The notes: generated by a model not told the origin, from the sequence alone. A stretch of 64,000 nucleotides of DNA from Arthrobacter sp. PAMC25284 (GCF_019443425.1 NZ_CP080382.1:1116001-1180000); one strand, 5' to 3'. Numbered from the stretch's first letter, positions 1-14,166 are shown. A program made the numbers and translations.

Positions 1-871
1 GGACAGTCTTTCCGTCCACGGTCGCCGCGGACGCGCCGCAGCGGAACCGGCCGTCGTCGTTCTCCACGGAAGGATAAGGACGGTACAACTCCGTCAGGTC
101 CCGGATCAGGAAGTCCGGGCGCTCGAGAGTCCGCGCGGCAAGGATGGATTCCGTCGTGTCGACGCCGGTGAGCACGGCTACCGTGGCAAACCCTGCGTTG
201 TTTCCGCCGAGGATGTCGGTGTCGAGCCGGTCGCCGACGACGAGTGGCCGGTCCGCGGCCAGCCGTTTCGCGGCTGTGTGGAACAGGGGCGCCTCGGGTT
301 TGCCGGCGACGAGCGGCGTTTTTCCGGTAGCGGCGGCCACCGCCGCCACGAGCGCTCCATTTCCGGGCGCGAAACCCCGGGGCTGCGGAATGGTCATGTC
401 TGTATTGGTGGCCACCCACTGCGCACCGCCGGCGATGACAAATGACGCTTCGGCCAGGTCCTTCCAGCCAATTTCTGGATTGAAGCCCTGGACGACGGCG
501 ACGGGATCATCCTCGGCGCTACGGACCGGGACCAGCCCGACGAGATCGACTTCCTCCGCCAGCGCGCTGCTGCCGGTGATGAGCACCCGGGCTCCCGCCG
601 GGAACATGGAGGCCAGCAACGCCGCAGCCGCCTGCGAGGAGCTGACCACCTGGTGGTCGTCCGCCGGGGCGCCCAGTTCGCGCAGGTGCTGTGCGACCTG
701 GGCCGGCGTGCGGGACGCGTTGTTGGTGACGTAGCCGAGACCGACGCCAATCCCGGCAAGCCGGCGCAGCGACTCAACCGCACCCGGTATAGCATGCGGG
801 CCTGCATACACGACGCCGTCAAGGTCGGCGAGCAGTGCATCGAACCGTGAGATCAGGTCTGTTTCGGCCAT
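1..871 (-). CDS. HAD-IIA family sugar-phosphate phosphatase (3' end outside window)
   Basis: The minus-strand frame from an ATG at 871 stays open to the window edge, giving 290 codons. It begins MAETDLISRFDALLADLDG; the two aspartates of DLDG (residues 16 and 18) are the HAD nucleophile and acid/base pair. It continues with a VTNNAS motif and a late VVGDRLDTDI metal-binding motif. This is the NagD/PGPase-like HAD-IIA arrangement, acting on small phosphorylated metabolites in the cytoplasm; the exact substrate cannot be told from sequence. Only 4 bases separate it from the stop of the upstream TPR gene, so the two are probably co-transcribed and translationally coupled. The C-terminus lies beyond position 1. 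Confidence 0.85.
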   Translation of the reverse strand, partial: MAETDLISRFDALLADLDGVVYAGPHAIPGAVESLRRLAGIGVGLGYVTNNASRTPAQVAQHLRELGAPADDHQVVSSSQAAAALLASMFPAGARVLITGSSALAEEVDLVGLVPVRSAEDDPVAVVQGFNPEIGWKDLAEASFVIAGGAQWVATNTDMTIPQPRGFAPGNGALVAAVAAATGKTPLVAGKPEAPLFHTAAKRLAADRPLVVGDRLDTDILGGNNAGFATVAVLTGVDTTESILAARTLERPDFLIRDLTELYRPYPSVENDDGRFRCGASAATVDGKTV

Positions 872-875
872 TTGA

Positions 876-2393
876 TTAGTCCCCCATACGTTCTGTGTGG
901 TCCTCGGGCTGAGGCTCCGCTTCGTTAATCTCGTCCAACCCGTCTGCAGGCTCCGAATCGGCACTGTCGAGTGCGTCCTCTTCCACGGAATCCTGATCAG
1001 ACTCTGCGTCGTCGGACTCAAAGTGGCCGGCTTCGTCGTCGTCGGAGCTTTCATCCTCGGGGTTCGTTCCGGACTCGGCCGCGACCTCGGGCAGGCCGGC
1101 CACGGCGGCAGCGCCTGCGGCCCTCGGGGTCCGCGCTTCGGCGGCAGCTGCAGCTTCGGCCGATTGCTGGGCGACAAGGCGGCGCTGCTGCTCTTCGGCG
1201 CGGGCTTCTTCTTCCTCATCCCAGCCGAGGTCGATGATGTCAGGTTCCTCGTCAGTTCCGAGGCCGAGTGCGTTGTCGGCGACGCCGGCCTGGTGCTGCC
1301 ATTTGCCAGCTTCCGCGGTGCGGCCGGCCGCGGTCAGTGCATCCGCGTAGGCGCGGAAGAGGCGCGGGCTGTAAGAAAATGCACGGTTGATGTCCAACTG
1401 CGCGATCTCCAGCTCGGAGACTGCGGCATCGAGCTGGCCGAGATCCGTGCGGGCGCCGGCTGCGACGATGGCGAGCTCGACCTTGCCCGGGGCGTCCAGG
1501 TCCTTCGCTTCTTCGGACCTGACCATCTCCAGGGCGCGGTCAGGACGGCCGAGGCCACGTTCGCAGTCCGCCATGACGGGCAGGTGCATGTTGGATCCGC
1601 TGATGCGGCGGTAGGTGCGGAACTCGCGCAGGGCTTCGCCGTAGTGACCGGCGGCGTAGGCAGTCAGGCCCACAGCCTCGCGGACGGCGGACAGCCGGCC
1701 GCCGCGGCGGCTTGCTGCCAGAGCGTGTTGGAAGGCCAGTTCGGGCTCTTCGTCGAGGAGACGGCCTGCCATGACGAGGTGGCGGGCTACCCACTCAGCA
1801 CTGGCGGCTTCAAGGGTCTTGATCTGGTGTTGGGTGGCGCGGTCAAGTTCCTTGCCCGTGACGTCCTCGTCGATTTGCGGTGAGCGCTCACGGTCGGGCC
1901 GGTTGGCGCTGCGCAGGTCCCGGGCGTTGGGGACGCGGGCCGGGCGGTCTTCCGCACGGTCGCGGCCGAACTGGCGGGGACCGGAGTCGCCCCGGTCGAA
2001 GCTGCGGGCGGGACGGTCATCACGGTTGCCGAACGGCTTGCGGTTGTCGCCGCCGCTGAAGGGCTTACGGTCGCGATCGCCACCGCCAAAGCTACGGCGC
2101 TCTCCGCCGTCACGGGCCGGACGATCACCAAACGGCTTACGATCCCGGTCCCCGCCACCACTGAACGGCTTACGCTCACCATCACGGGCCGGACGATCAC
2201 CATAGGACTTACGGTCCCGATCCCCGTGGGGCGGGCGGGACCCTTCCGAGCCCCGGTCCTCCCTGGCACGGAAGCCACGAGGATCGCCACCCGAATTGTT
2301 GGCCCCACGGAACCCGCCGCCGCCGGAGTTCCGTCCGCCGCCGAAGTTCCCGCGGTCTTTGCCGCCGCGGTTGTCGTCCTTGTGCTCAGCCAT
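876..2393 (-). CDS. TPR-like protein with long RGG/DRxKPF-rich disordered N-terminus
   Basis: This 505-residue protein starts at the ATG at 2393, which has a strong AGGAGG ribosome site; an in-frame ATG 39 bases upstream lacks one. Residues 1 to about 175 are low complexity, rich in G, R, D and S, with repeated units such as DRDRKPF and GDRPARDG. Residues about 180-350 form helical TPR-like repeats (for example the stretch around GHYGEALREFRTYRR). The C-terminus is a highly acidic tail rich in D, E and S. The basic-disordered N-terminus resembles RGG tails of RNA-binding proteins, so an RNA or ribosome-related role is possible but inferred. It lies between an rRNA operon and a HAD phosphatase gene on the same strand. 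The molecular function is unknown. Confidence 0.8.
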   Translation of the reverse strand: MAEHKDDNRGGKDRGNFGGGRNSGGGGFRGANNSGGDPRGFRAREDRGSEGSRPPHGDRDRKSYGDRPARDGERKPFSGGGDRDRKPFGDRPARDGGERRSFGGGDRDRKPFSGGDNRKPFGNRDDRPARSFDRGDSGPRQFGRDRAEDRPARVPNARDLRSANRPDRERSPQIDEDVTGKELDRATQHQIKTLEAASAEWVARHLVMAGRLLDEEPELAFQHALAASRRGGRLSAVREAVGLTAYAAGHYGEALREFRTYRRISGSNMHLPVMADCERGLGRPDRALEMVRSEEAKDLDAPGKVELAIVAAGARTDLGQLDAAVSELEIAQLDINRAFSYSPRLFRAYADALTAAGRTAEAGKWQHQAGVADNALGLGTDEEPDIIDLGWDEEEEARAEEQQRRLVAQQSAEAAAAAEARTPRAAGAAAVAGLPEVAAESGTNPEDESSDDDEAGHFESDDAESDQDSVEEDALDSADSEPADGLDEINEAEPQPEDHTERMGD

Positions 2394-2725
2394 AGCTGGA
2401 TTCCTCCTGTATTGAGCTGACCACTGGCGCAATCGCAGCCGCTCTGTTCCGTGTTTCGTTTCTTACGCAACCCGAAATCAAGCGCTTCGAAGTCCGTACA
2501 TCTCCATCAATTCTAAGCGAGGGGCCAGCCGCCTGCTAACAGCGCGGACCGGACGGAGCCTCGCGGTGGCAAGACTCACACAACGTGGTTCCAGTCTTCC
2601 GGACCCAATGGTCGTCATGCCGATGTTTCCGGCGGTTCCCGCTCGTGGGCGCACAGTTGCGAGCTTGCCCTGCACACTACGACTCCCTGCCGGCCGTGGA
2701 CGGCCGGTCCGTAAGTTCAAGGGTC
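2394..2725. other. Intergenic region between rrn copy A and the TPR gene
   Basis: About 330 bases without a credible gene. It contains the ribosome-binding site of the TPR gene at its lower end and presumably that gene's promoter; no convincing -35/-10 pair was identified. The upper end marks where similarity to the second rRNA operon starts. Confidence 0.5.
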
Positions 2726-2782
2726 GAATATCGGCTATCCGTGCGGTCAACCCCGTTGCGTCTGCGTGGTGGTTAAATGAGG

Positions 2783-2814
2783 GAGAGCCTCCAACCTGGT
2801 GGTTGGAGGCTCTC
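2783..2814 (-). terminator. rrn copy A terminator
   Basis: Perfect 14-bp stem (GAGAGCCTCCAACC arms) with a 4-base loop, lying 16 bases past the 3' end of 5S rRNA and followed on the minus strand by CCTCATTT. It is the expected position for the end of the rRNA transcript. Confidence 0.85.
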
Positions 2815-2829
2815 GACCTGTTAATGGTT

Positions 2830-2947
2830 GTCCGGCGGCGTCCTACTCTCCCACACCCTCCCGGGTGCAGTACCATCGGCGCTGTGGGTCTTAGCTTCCG
2901 GGTTCGGGATGGGACCGGGCGTTTCCCCCACGCTGTGACCGCCGTAA
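2830..2947 (-). rRNA. rrf: 5S ribosomal RNA, rrn copy A
   Basis: On the minus strand the sequence begins TTACGGCGGTC and carries the conserved CCCATCCCGAACCCGGAAG core and a terminal GCCGCCGGAC that pairs with the 5' end. About 118 nt, typical of actinobacterial 5S. Ends are estimated to within a few bases. Confidence 0.95.
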
Positions 2948-3189
2948 CCTTATGTCCCGCATCCTGGCATGGCCGGGGTGGGGAAAGTTGTGGTTACAAC
3001 CTGTCCACGTCCGCCCCCGTTGTGTGTGGGGGTGGTGTGGTGTTGTTATTTTGTTGTTGGTTCACCAGGCAACGAAACCCGTGGCGGGTTTGTTGGTTGG
3101 GAACCACATAGTGGACGCAAGCGTATCTTGTTTCTTTACTCTTCCCGTGGTGTGAACGTCTTTTGAATCCGTTCACGGGGAGGAGTGTG

Positions 3190-8393
<5,204 letters not shown>

Positions 8394-8562
8394 AGTAAAA
8401 CAAAAACAGACACAACCACACGCCCCCGGGAAAACGGGAACGCCGGCTGCACAAAATTTGAAACCAGCCAAAAACACCAGACCACACCACGGGGTGGCGG
8501 ATCCAGCACATTCAACCAATTCAATACAATAAATTGGTATCAACAAACTTGGCACACTATTG

Positions 8563-8577
8563 AGTTCTCAAACAACA
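8563..8577 (-). promoter_or_regulatory. boxA-like antitermination element in rrn leader, copy A
   Basis: Reads TGTTGTTTGAGAACT on the minus strand, about 170 bases before mature 16S. The same core recurs in the 16S-23S spacer of both operons. This fits the actinobacterial rrn leader element thought to load NusB/S10 antitermination factors. A matching element lies near 21614-21628 in copy B. Confidence 0.65.
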
Positions 8578-8633
8578 GACACACCCGGCACCACCACAAC
8601 CTCAACCGTGGATCGCTCCGGAGCAACCTGACA

Positions 8634-8663
8634 AACTTACCCGAACCCGGCACACTAAGCAAA
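8634..8663 (-). promoter_or_regulatory. Predicted rrn copy A promoter
   Basis: On the minus strand a TTTGCT -35 (8658-8663) and TAAGTT -10 (8634-8639) are separated by 18 bases, about 55 bases upstream of the boxA-like element. The assignment is supported because the otherwise unrelated upstream region of rrn copy B has TTTGCA-N18-TAAGAT at the matching place. Confidence 0.55.
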
Positions 8664-9167
8664 CCGGCATCACACCAATCCACCACCACACCAGGAGGAT
8701 CCCCACCCGGACACCGGCACGCCACAAAGCGCACCATATTCCAGGCCATTCATCAAAAAAAGGGGGGTGGCCAACCGTCCGTGACCAGCTTTCCAGCAGG
8801 CCCCCGACCCGGCGACTCGAACAACTCTACCCACCCACACCCCCCAACGCAAATCGGCGTCTCCCCCACAGGCAAACCGTGCCATACCGGGCTAAAACGC
8901 CCCTCAGACCAGTGTCACTGAGTCTCACCGCCGCCGTCGGACTCTGTGGCGTCTCTCTCACCGCTGGTCCGGATCCGCCGGCCGACCATGAGTGGCTAAC
9001 GGTCGACCAACGGCGCCAAAGTCCACTTATCGTTCAGCTGGGTGTATCTGAACCACCGGCCGGAGGTCTCTTCGGGAGCGGGCTCGGATGAGATTGACTT
9101 TCTCTCCCTAGACGCCGCCTGCGACCGTAGAGTGAATCGCACAATCGAGGAGTGATGGGAAGCAGGG
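8664..9167. other. Intergenic region, divergent between rrn copy A and alkD-like gene
   Basis: About 500 bases without a credible gene. It should contain upstream elements of the rRNA promoter and the promoter of the plus-strand repair gene. A run of A7G6 sits at 8757-8766. Nothing else was recognised. Confidence 0.5.
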
Positions 9168-9845
9168 GTGTCTGTGATGACGGTTGACGCGGTGATGGCC
9201 GAGCTGGCCGAACTTGAGGAGCCGAAGATCCGGGAGGCGAACGAGAAGCGCGGTGATGACCACGGCGTGAACCTGTCCAAGCTGCGCGCGGTCGCGAAGC
9301 GGCTGAAGACCCAGCAGGACCTGGCTTTAGAGTTGTGGGCCACCGGCGACACCGCAGCGCGGCTGCTCGCGCTATTGACCTGCCGGCCCCGGGACTTCGA
9401 ACGCGACGAGCTGGACGCGATGCTGCGGCAGGCCCGCGCCCCCAAAGTGCATGACTGGCTGGTGAACTACGTGGTTAAGAAGAGCCCGCACGCCGAACAC
9501 CTGCGCGTGGACTGGACCGTTGACCCGGACCAGGTGGTTGCCAGCGCAGGCTGGGCACTGACCACCGAACGGGTCGCGAAGAAACCCGAGGGACTCGACC
9601 TGTCAGGGCTGTTGGACACAATTGAGGCGGAGATGAAGGACGCTCCGGACCGTCTGCAGTGGGCGATGAACCACACCTTGGCCCAGATCGGGATCGAGCA
9701 TGCAGAGCACCGCGCCCGTGCCATCGACATCGGCGAACGGCTGGCGGTACTCAAGGATTACCCGACCCCACCAAACTGCACGTCCCCGTTCGCTCCGCTC
9801 TGGATTAACGCGATGGTTCACCGCAAGAACGACCGCAAGGATTAA
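9168..9845 (+). CDS. DNA alkylation repair protein, AlkD-like HEAT-repeat family
   Basis: 225 residues from the GTG at 9168; the ATG at 9177 is an alternative start. The protein is all-helical in character, with an N-terminal KRLKTQQDLALELWATGD segment and internal helical repeats such as HAEHLRVDWTVDPDQVVASA, resembling the AlkC/AlkD family. Those enzymes are HEAT-repeat glycosylases that remove bulky or cationic N3- and N7-alkyl purines without base flipping. It is the first gene of the island between the two rRNA operons and is followed by a GNAT gene whose first possible start overlaps its stop (TAATG). Assignment rests on recalled family similarity; catalytic residues were not mapped individually. 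Confidence 0.75.
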   Translation: MSVMTVDAVMAELAELEEPKIREANEKRGDDHGVNLSKLRAVAKRLKTQQDLALELWATGDTAARLLALLTCRPRDFERDELDAMLRQARAPKVHDWLVNYVVKKSPHAEHLRVDWTVDPDQVVASAGWALTTERVAKKPEGLDLSGLLDTIEAEMKDAPDRLQWAMNHTLAQIGIEHAEHRARAIDIGERLAVLKDYPTPPNCTSPFAPLWINAMVHRKNDRKD

Positions 9846-9928
9846 TGGCACGGTGGCCTGGCCTGCTCGGCGGCTCCGACGCCCGCAACGCTATTGCCTG
9901 GGCCGTGCACCGGTGGCAGTGTGACGAT

Positions 9929-10501
9929 ATGGCAATCGAAGTCCGTCCTGCAACGTCTTTTGAAAACGTGAGGGTATTGGTTGGACCGAAGCGGGCTGAT
10001 GCGAATGCGTGCTGGTGTCTGAGTTACCGCATCCCGTCCAAGCAGAACCTCGCGCTGCACGGTCCCGAGCGCGGTGCGCTTGTGAAGGACCTGGTCGGTC
10101 AGGATCCTCCGCCGGGAGTGCTCGCGTACGACGGCGATGAGGTGGTTGGGTGGGCTGGCGTGCATCCGCGCGCCGACACCAGCTTCGCTCAAAGCCGCAA
10201 GATTCCGCATGTGGACGACGTCGATGTGTGGTCGGTTTGGTGCATCAAGGTCCGGCCTGGGCATCGGGGCAAAGGGATCTCTCATCATCTGCTGGCCGGT
10301 GCCGTGCAGTTCGCCTTCGATCACGGGGCACCGGCGATCGAAGGCTACCCGGTTGATAACCACGGCGAGAAGGTCGACGTCACCATGGCCTACGTGGGTA
10401 CCCGCGCGCTGTTCGAACGGGGAGGGTTCACCCAAGCCGCCGTGACGGACTCGGTGATCAACGGATTCCCGCGGCTACTCATGCGGCGCGAGCTGCGCTG
10501 A
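9929..10501 (+). CDS. GNAT family N-acetyltransferase
   Basis: 190 residues from the ATG at 9929 (MAIEVRPATSFENVRVLVGP), chosen because family members usually begin there; a start at 9845 would add 28 residues and overlap the upstream stop as TAATG. The acetyl-CoA pyrophosphate-binding loop is seen as VRPGHRGKGISHHLL, preceded by the WSVWCIKV beta strand. The CWCLSYRIPSKQN segment is a cysteine/tryptophan motif typical of this subgroup. The substrate is unknown. It is probably co-transcribed with the alkylation-repair gene in front of it. Confidence 0.8.
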   Translation: MAIEVRPATSFENVRVLVGPKRADANACWCLSYRIPSKQNLALHGPERGALVKDLVGQDPPPGVLAYDGDEVVGWAGVHPRADTSFAQSRKIPHVDDVDVWSVWCIKVRPGHRGKGISHHLLAGAVQFAFDHGAPAIEGYPVDNHGEKVDVTMAYVGTRALFERGGFTQAAVTDSVINGFPRLLMRRELR

Positions 10502-10664
10502 TTCCCAACCGCGAAAAACCGCCAAACGAAGTTAACAGTCACAACTGCTGCGGGCGGCTTCCGGGCCGGCCCGGCTACTTATTTTGTAAGGAAGCCGTCC
10601 AAGGTTTGAACTTGAGTGAAAGTGGTCCCCCTGCGCTTGGGCAGCACAAGCATAAAATCAGACC

Positions 10665-11060
10665 ATGCCAGAGCCCGCAGAATTTCTTGGCCCCGTCCTG
10701 GAGCTGATGAGCTGGGTGGCCTTCGTCCCCGGCATTCCGCTACTCATCGTCGGCTGGGCCATCACCAAACGCCGATGCCCGTGGACCACCGCCACAGCCG
10801 AGGTTTACGAAGCCGGGGGGTTCAAAGGGTTCCGCTGGTCAGATGACGCGAACACACCACACCTTTCCCTGCACACCGCCGAACAAACCCGCGGATTGGA
10901 AACCGGCGATGAAATCCTCCTCTACTACGACATCTGCCATCCTGCCCGGTGGAGCATCCGCAAACCCCGGAACGACAACCCCGTCCTGGCCGTCGGCTGG
11001 ATCCTAACCGCCGTCGGCATCCTGTGCACCCTGGCTGGCTTCGTCCTCATGATGTTTTGA
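10665..11060 (+). CDS. Small two-helix membrane protein, unknown function
   Basis: 131 residues with two hydrophobic segments: about residues 15-33 (SWVAFVPGIPLLIVGWAI) and about 108-130 (AVGWILTAVGILCTLAGFV). The roughly 70 residues between form a soluble domain (GFKGFRWSDDANTPHL), a layout resembling DUF3592-type proteins. It stands alone, 163 bases after the GNAT gene. No catalytic motif is visible and no function is proposed. Confidence 0.6.
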   Translation: MPEPAEFLGPVLELMSWVAFVPGIPLLIVGWAITKRRCPWTTATAEVYEAGGFKGFRWSDDANTPHLSLHTAEQTRGLETGDEILLYYDICHPARWSIRKPRNDNPVLAVGWILTAVGILCTLAGFVLMMF

Positions 11061-11761
11061 CGCCAGACCGGAAGGACACGACACTTCACCGCATTGCGCG
11101 CCGTCCCGGAGGAGAAAACCCGGGAGCCGGCAAGCGCTGTCCTGCCCTGTTCCATCCGGGCCGACGGTCACTGCGCACAGCGGCGCGCCGTGCCGCTGTG
11201 CCATCTCTGCAGCCACGGCAAGAAGGTTGGCGCCTCCGGGCCGGCCTCTACGGCCGCGATGTCCTGGCCAAAAAATCTGCCTCTGCCGGCAGCCGGAACA
11301 GAGTCCGCGGCCGGTCGGTATTGACTCCACAGATCGCACTCGCGTAGGCGCGGATGGGACCCAAGGCGGGAACTCGCCCATGTTTGAGAACCTCGTGGGC
11401 GCTGTGAAGGTTGAACGGGTTGGTCCCGGACGGCCCCGCCCCCGCCCGGACCGGGGCTGCCGCCGGCAAAGCCCGCTCCTCCAAGGGAATCCGGAGCAGC
11501 CTGCGCGGGCGTGGCATTGAATGCGTCATGCCCGAAAAGGACCACCAGAAGACGAACCGGAAACCCAGGTGATCCTCCGGCGGACGGCCCGTCACCTACA
11601 ACAAGTACGCGTGCAAGCGACACGCTCGAGAGAACTCTGCAGCCAACCTCAGCCGCGGTGCCGGGCGTGCCAGGTCACGGCGAAGTGCGGCGCGCCGGCT
11701 ATGGCCAGGGCCAGCCGCCGGGAGCACAATGGTTTTCATCGTTCCCTGGTGGTGATTCATA
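11061..11761. other. 700-bp stretch with no recognisable gene
   Basis: Open frames here on both strands have biased, shadow-like composition and no recognisable domain. A TGTTTGAGAACC match to the rrn boxA core occurs on the plus strand near 11391 but without rrn context. The stretch may be decayed coding sequence, as the pseudogenes further along the island suggest. Confidence 0.5.
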
Positions 11762-12670
11762 ATGGCTGTGGCAGTCGTGGTTGGGTGCACCGTTCTCTTG
11801 CTGGGCGGGGTCTCCGTGGTAGTTCTGTGGGGAAGCCAACGCATCCGGGAGCCGCTTGACGAGACCTCATTGGATGTTCAACTTGAAATCGTCCACACCC
11901 GGGCTGAACGCACGGAGGCCCGCACAGAAGCTAAGCTGCGGGCGTTCCGCCGGTACTTCTGGTGGGCTGACGTTGTATCGTTTTCAGCACTGGTTTCCGC
12001 AGTGCTGGCCGCATGGCCGGGAGGGCGACTTGCCATGCGTGTTTTGGCGCTCACGTCGCCGGATGCGGCCCAGGGCCGGCTCACTGAAGCCGATTTCATC
12101 GTCGGCTTCCCAACAATTGAGGGGTCTTTGGCTCTGCTGCTATTCGCAGGACTTCCGGCTGGTTACTGCGCCGCTTTGTTGTATGTTGTTCTGCGCCGCT
12201 GGCTGCCGCCTGGGCGCTGGGCCGGGCCGTTGCTCGGCGTTCTCATCCTTGTGTGGCTGGGTGCGCTGGTGGATCCCTTGCGTGCGGACAACATCGATTT
12301 CGATATCGTGGAACCCGGTTGGCTGGCGGTCGCATTGTTTGGCGGGCTTGCGGTCCTGCATGGTGCAGTGGTTGCTGCAGCGGCAGGCTGGTGGAGCGAG
12401 CGGGTGCCACTGTGGGGCGGTAAGTCGTTCAAGAACTACCTCCCGCTGTTTCTTGGTTGCGTCGCCTTTCCCCCGGCCGGTCTTGCCGTCGGCATCGGCG
12501 CCATCCTGCTCCTCATTTGGATGAGCGTCATTCCGGTCTCCCGTCTGCGTTCGAACCGCCAAAGCCGCGTGCCGGCATGGGTTGGGGCAGGAGCGGTTGT
12601 TCTGGCGTCGGCCGCAGCACTTCCTGTATTTGTCGGCGCTGTGATCTCCATAACCTCGCGCGCCGGCTGA
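11762..12670 (+). CDS. Polytopic membrane protein, unknown function
   Basis: 302 residues. An N-terminal hydrophobic helix (residues 2-24) is followed by a charged amphipathic stretch rich in E and R (about 30-65, possible coiled coil). About six further hydrophobic segments follow, at roughly 70-90, 118-142, 155-172, 188-212, 228-255 and 272-295. No transporter signature or catalytic motif is seen. It is the last apparently intact gene before the decayed part of the island. Confidence 0.6.
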   Translation: MAVAVVVGCTVLLLGGVSVVVLWGSQRIREPLDETSLDVQLEIVHTRAERTEARTEAKLRAFRRYFWWADVVSFSALVSAVLAAWPGGRLAMRVLALTSPDAAQGRLTEADFIVGFPTIEGSLALLLFAGLPAGYCAALLYVVLRRWLPPGRWAGPLLGVLILVWLGALVDPLRADNIDFDIVEPGWLAVALFGGLAVLHGAVVAAAAGWWSERVPLWGGKSFKNYLPLFLGCVAFPPAGLAVGIGAILLLIWMSVIPVSRLRSNRQSRVPAWVGAGAVVLASAAALPVFVGAVISITSRAG

Positions 12671-12801
12671 ACGCCTGTTGTCCAGTGGATGCTGTGTTCG
12701 AGGGGTCCAGCGGCCCGGGGTCGCTGGTCCACGGACGCAGCCCTCTTCCGGCCGTGGAGAATGGACGAAACCTGAGGTGCCTGATCCGTATTGTGGCGAG
12801 G

Positions 12802-13008
12802 ATGATGAGCACAAGTGGTGGCGCCGTCCTGGTGGAAGCCAACAGAACACCCTTCCACGTTGACCCGGCCGGCCACGGAACGCAAGTGCTGATTCTCCCC
12901 GGCACTGGAGGCGAAGCCCGGCAATACTTTAAACCGGCCCAGCTGCCGGCCCGCGCCCGCGCAGTCATCGCCTAGGACCACCGAAACAACGCGGGCCTGG
13001 CCATGGCG
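12802..13008 (+). pseudogene. Alpha/beta-hydrolase N-terminal remnant
   Basis: From the ATG at 12802 the frame reads MMSTSGGAVLVEANRTPFH and then HGTQVLILPGTGGEARQYF, the first strand and oxyanion-type loop of an alpha/beta-hydrolase. An in-frame TAG at 12973 interrupts it exactly where the family has a tyrosine or tryptophan before DHRNN; the same frame resumes as DHRNNAGLA. No lid, nucleophile elbow or catalytic histidine follows, so the gene is both truncated and interrupted. Confidence 0.6.
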
Positions 13009-13025
13009 CGCGTGCGCCGGAAATA

Positions 13026-13353
13026 TCACGTGCCGAAAGGCCTGTACTTAATCTGCCCGGCTTTCGCCATGGCCTCCATCGATTCCTCGACGGTCAAAAG
13101 CACTGTCGTTTCGAACGAGCTCAGTGCACCGCCTCCACTGATTGCCAGTGCGACCCCGGCCATGGACACGTTGTCCGGAGCTTCCCATAAGTTATAGCCG
13201 TCGTGGGCGCCAAAGGCGTACCAAAGCCATGAAGCTTCCCGCCGACCGATTAGATGTACGCCTGGGCGGGCTTTCCGCGGTCCTCGGGGTCGCTGAGCAG
13301 CCTTGCCCAGGTCTCCCGTGGTAGCTTAACTCGGACAGATTGAGCGGCATCAT
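13026..13353 (-). pseudogene. GYD-domain protein gene, broken by frameshifts and a stop
   Basis: An ATG at 13353 with an AAAGGAAC ribosome site opens MMPLNLSELSY. Matching family sequence then jumps to a second frame (RETWARLLSDPEDRGKPAQAYI), hits a TAA where the family has glutamate, continues SVGGKLHGF, and shifts again to YAFGAHDGYNLWEAPDNVS and VEESMEAMAKAGQIKYR, ending at the TGA at 13026. The pieces in order rebuild a complete GYD-domain protein of about 108 residues, a small ligand-binding fold of unknown role. At least two frameshifts and one nonsense change make it non-functional. Confidence 0.75.
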
Positions 13354-13881
13354 CTGTTCCTTTCGTTCGCTGTCGGAAGTGCTGATTCACCGAGACCTGC
13401 AGTCTGCTGCCAGGTCAGCAGTGCATCCCGGCTAATTTAAGCAGCTGAAATTTTGGCAGCGGTGCGCTGCTCTACGAATGTCCCTTAGCCCAGGAACGGG
13501 ATCGATTCTGAGCTGAGTACAGCGCGAGCCGGTGTCGTGCAGACGACTTCGGATAATCCGTGCAAGCTACTTCGAGAACTGACATGCCCTATTTTCACGG
13601 AATCGTGACAGGTCGTCCTCGGCCTGAATATGTCAGCCTGGCGCGAGACTGCGACTGCCATCGCCGCCGGCCTGGGCAAGGAGCCGGTGGAATGGCTCGA
13701 CGAAGCCGAAGCCGTCGAGCACCCCTAGCGCCCTCGGCGGTAGGGTCATCAGGCGTGGCCGCTACGACCGGGCGCGGAACAACCTCCAAAAATCCGCCGG
13801 CTACGACGTCGCCTGGGCGCTTGCGTGAGGACGGGGTCAGCAGCCCTCGATTCTGGCGGGATCGCCGGGGCTTATGACCCC
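13354..13881. other. Degraded stretch without recognisable gene
   Basis: Contains a 32-codon frame at 13630-13728 (plus strand, beginning MSAWRETATAIAAGLGKEPV) with protein-like composition, then a short stretch in another frame that reads like coding sequence (about 13760-13830, GRYDRARNNLQKSAGYDV) without a start. Neither is recognised. They may be pieces of one decayed gene. Confidence 0.35.
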
Positions 13882-14089
13882 ATGCCGAAAAAACCCGTGA
13901 TTCCGCGGAAGGCAACCGCTCGCGTGCGCGCAGTTACTCCGGGGAGTCTGGAAGTGCCCGGAGCAATCGAGCGGTTCTGAGCGGTCAACGCGGCGATTGC
14001 CATGCCCGAGGACCAAGTCGTTGACCTCGTCGAGGGGCTGCCGACCTGGGATCTGCCGGATGACTTCGCAATCACGGCCTCGCCGGAGT
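13882..14089 (+). pseudogene. Unrecognised gene, interrupted by stop and cut by ISL3 element
   Basis: From ATG 13882 the frame reads MPKKPVIPRKATARVRAV, with a TGA at 13978 (codon 33). The same frame continues as AVNAAIAMPEDQVVDLVEG and LPTWDLPDDFAITASPEW up to the left end of the insertion sequence near 14090. A further ten codons read into the IS and stop at 14122, so the true C-terminus is lost. An internal ATG at 14002 could start a 40-residue product. I do not recognise the family. Confidence 0.4.
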
Positions 14090-14128
14090 GGTTTTCGGGC
14101 TCTTCGTGGTTCGTGGGGAATTGATTCC
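14090..14128 (+). repeat. Left terminal inverted repeat of ISL3 element
   Basis: Begins GGTTTTCGGGCTCTTCGTGG. It matches the reverse complement of 15508-15547 with a few substitutions and one single-base indel. Confidence 0.8.
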
Positions 14129-14166
14129 GTGTCGTAGCTAAAGAAGGGGCCCGTGGCCCTGCTGGG

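Noticed and set aside
11387..11400. boxA-like TGTTTGAGAACC in the island
   Set aside because: No rRNA or leader follows and the sequence next to it does not match the rrn leader; probably chance.
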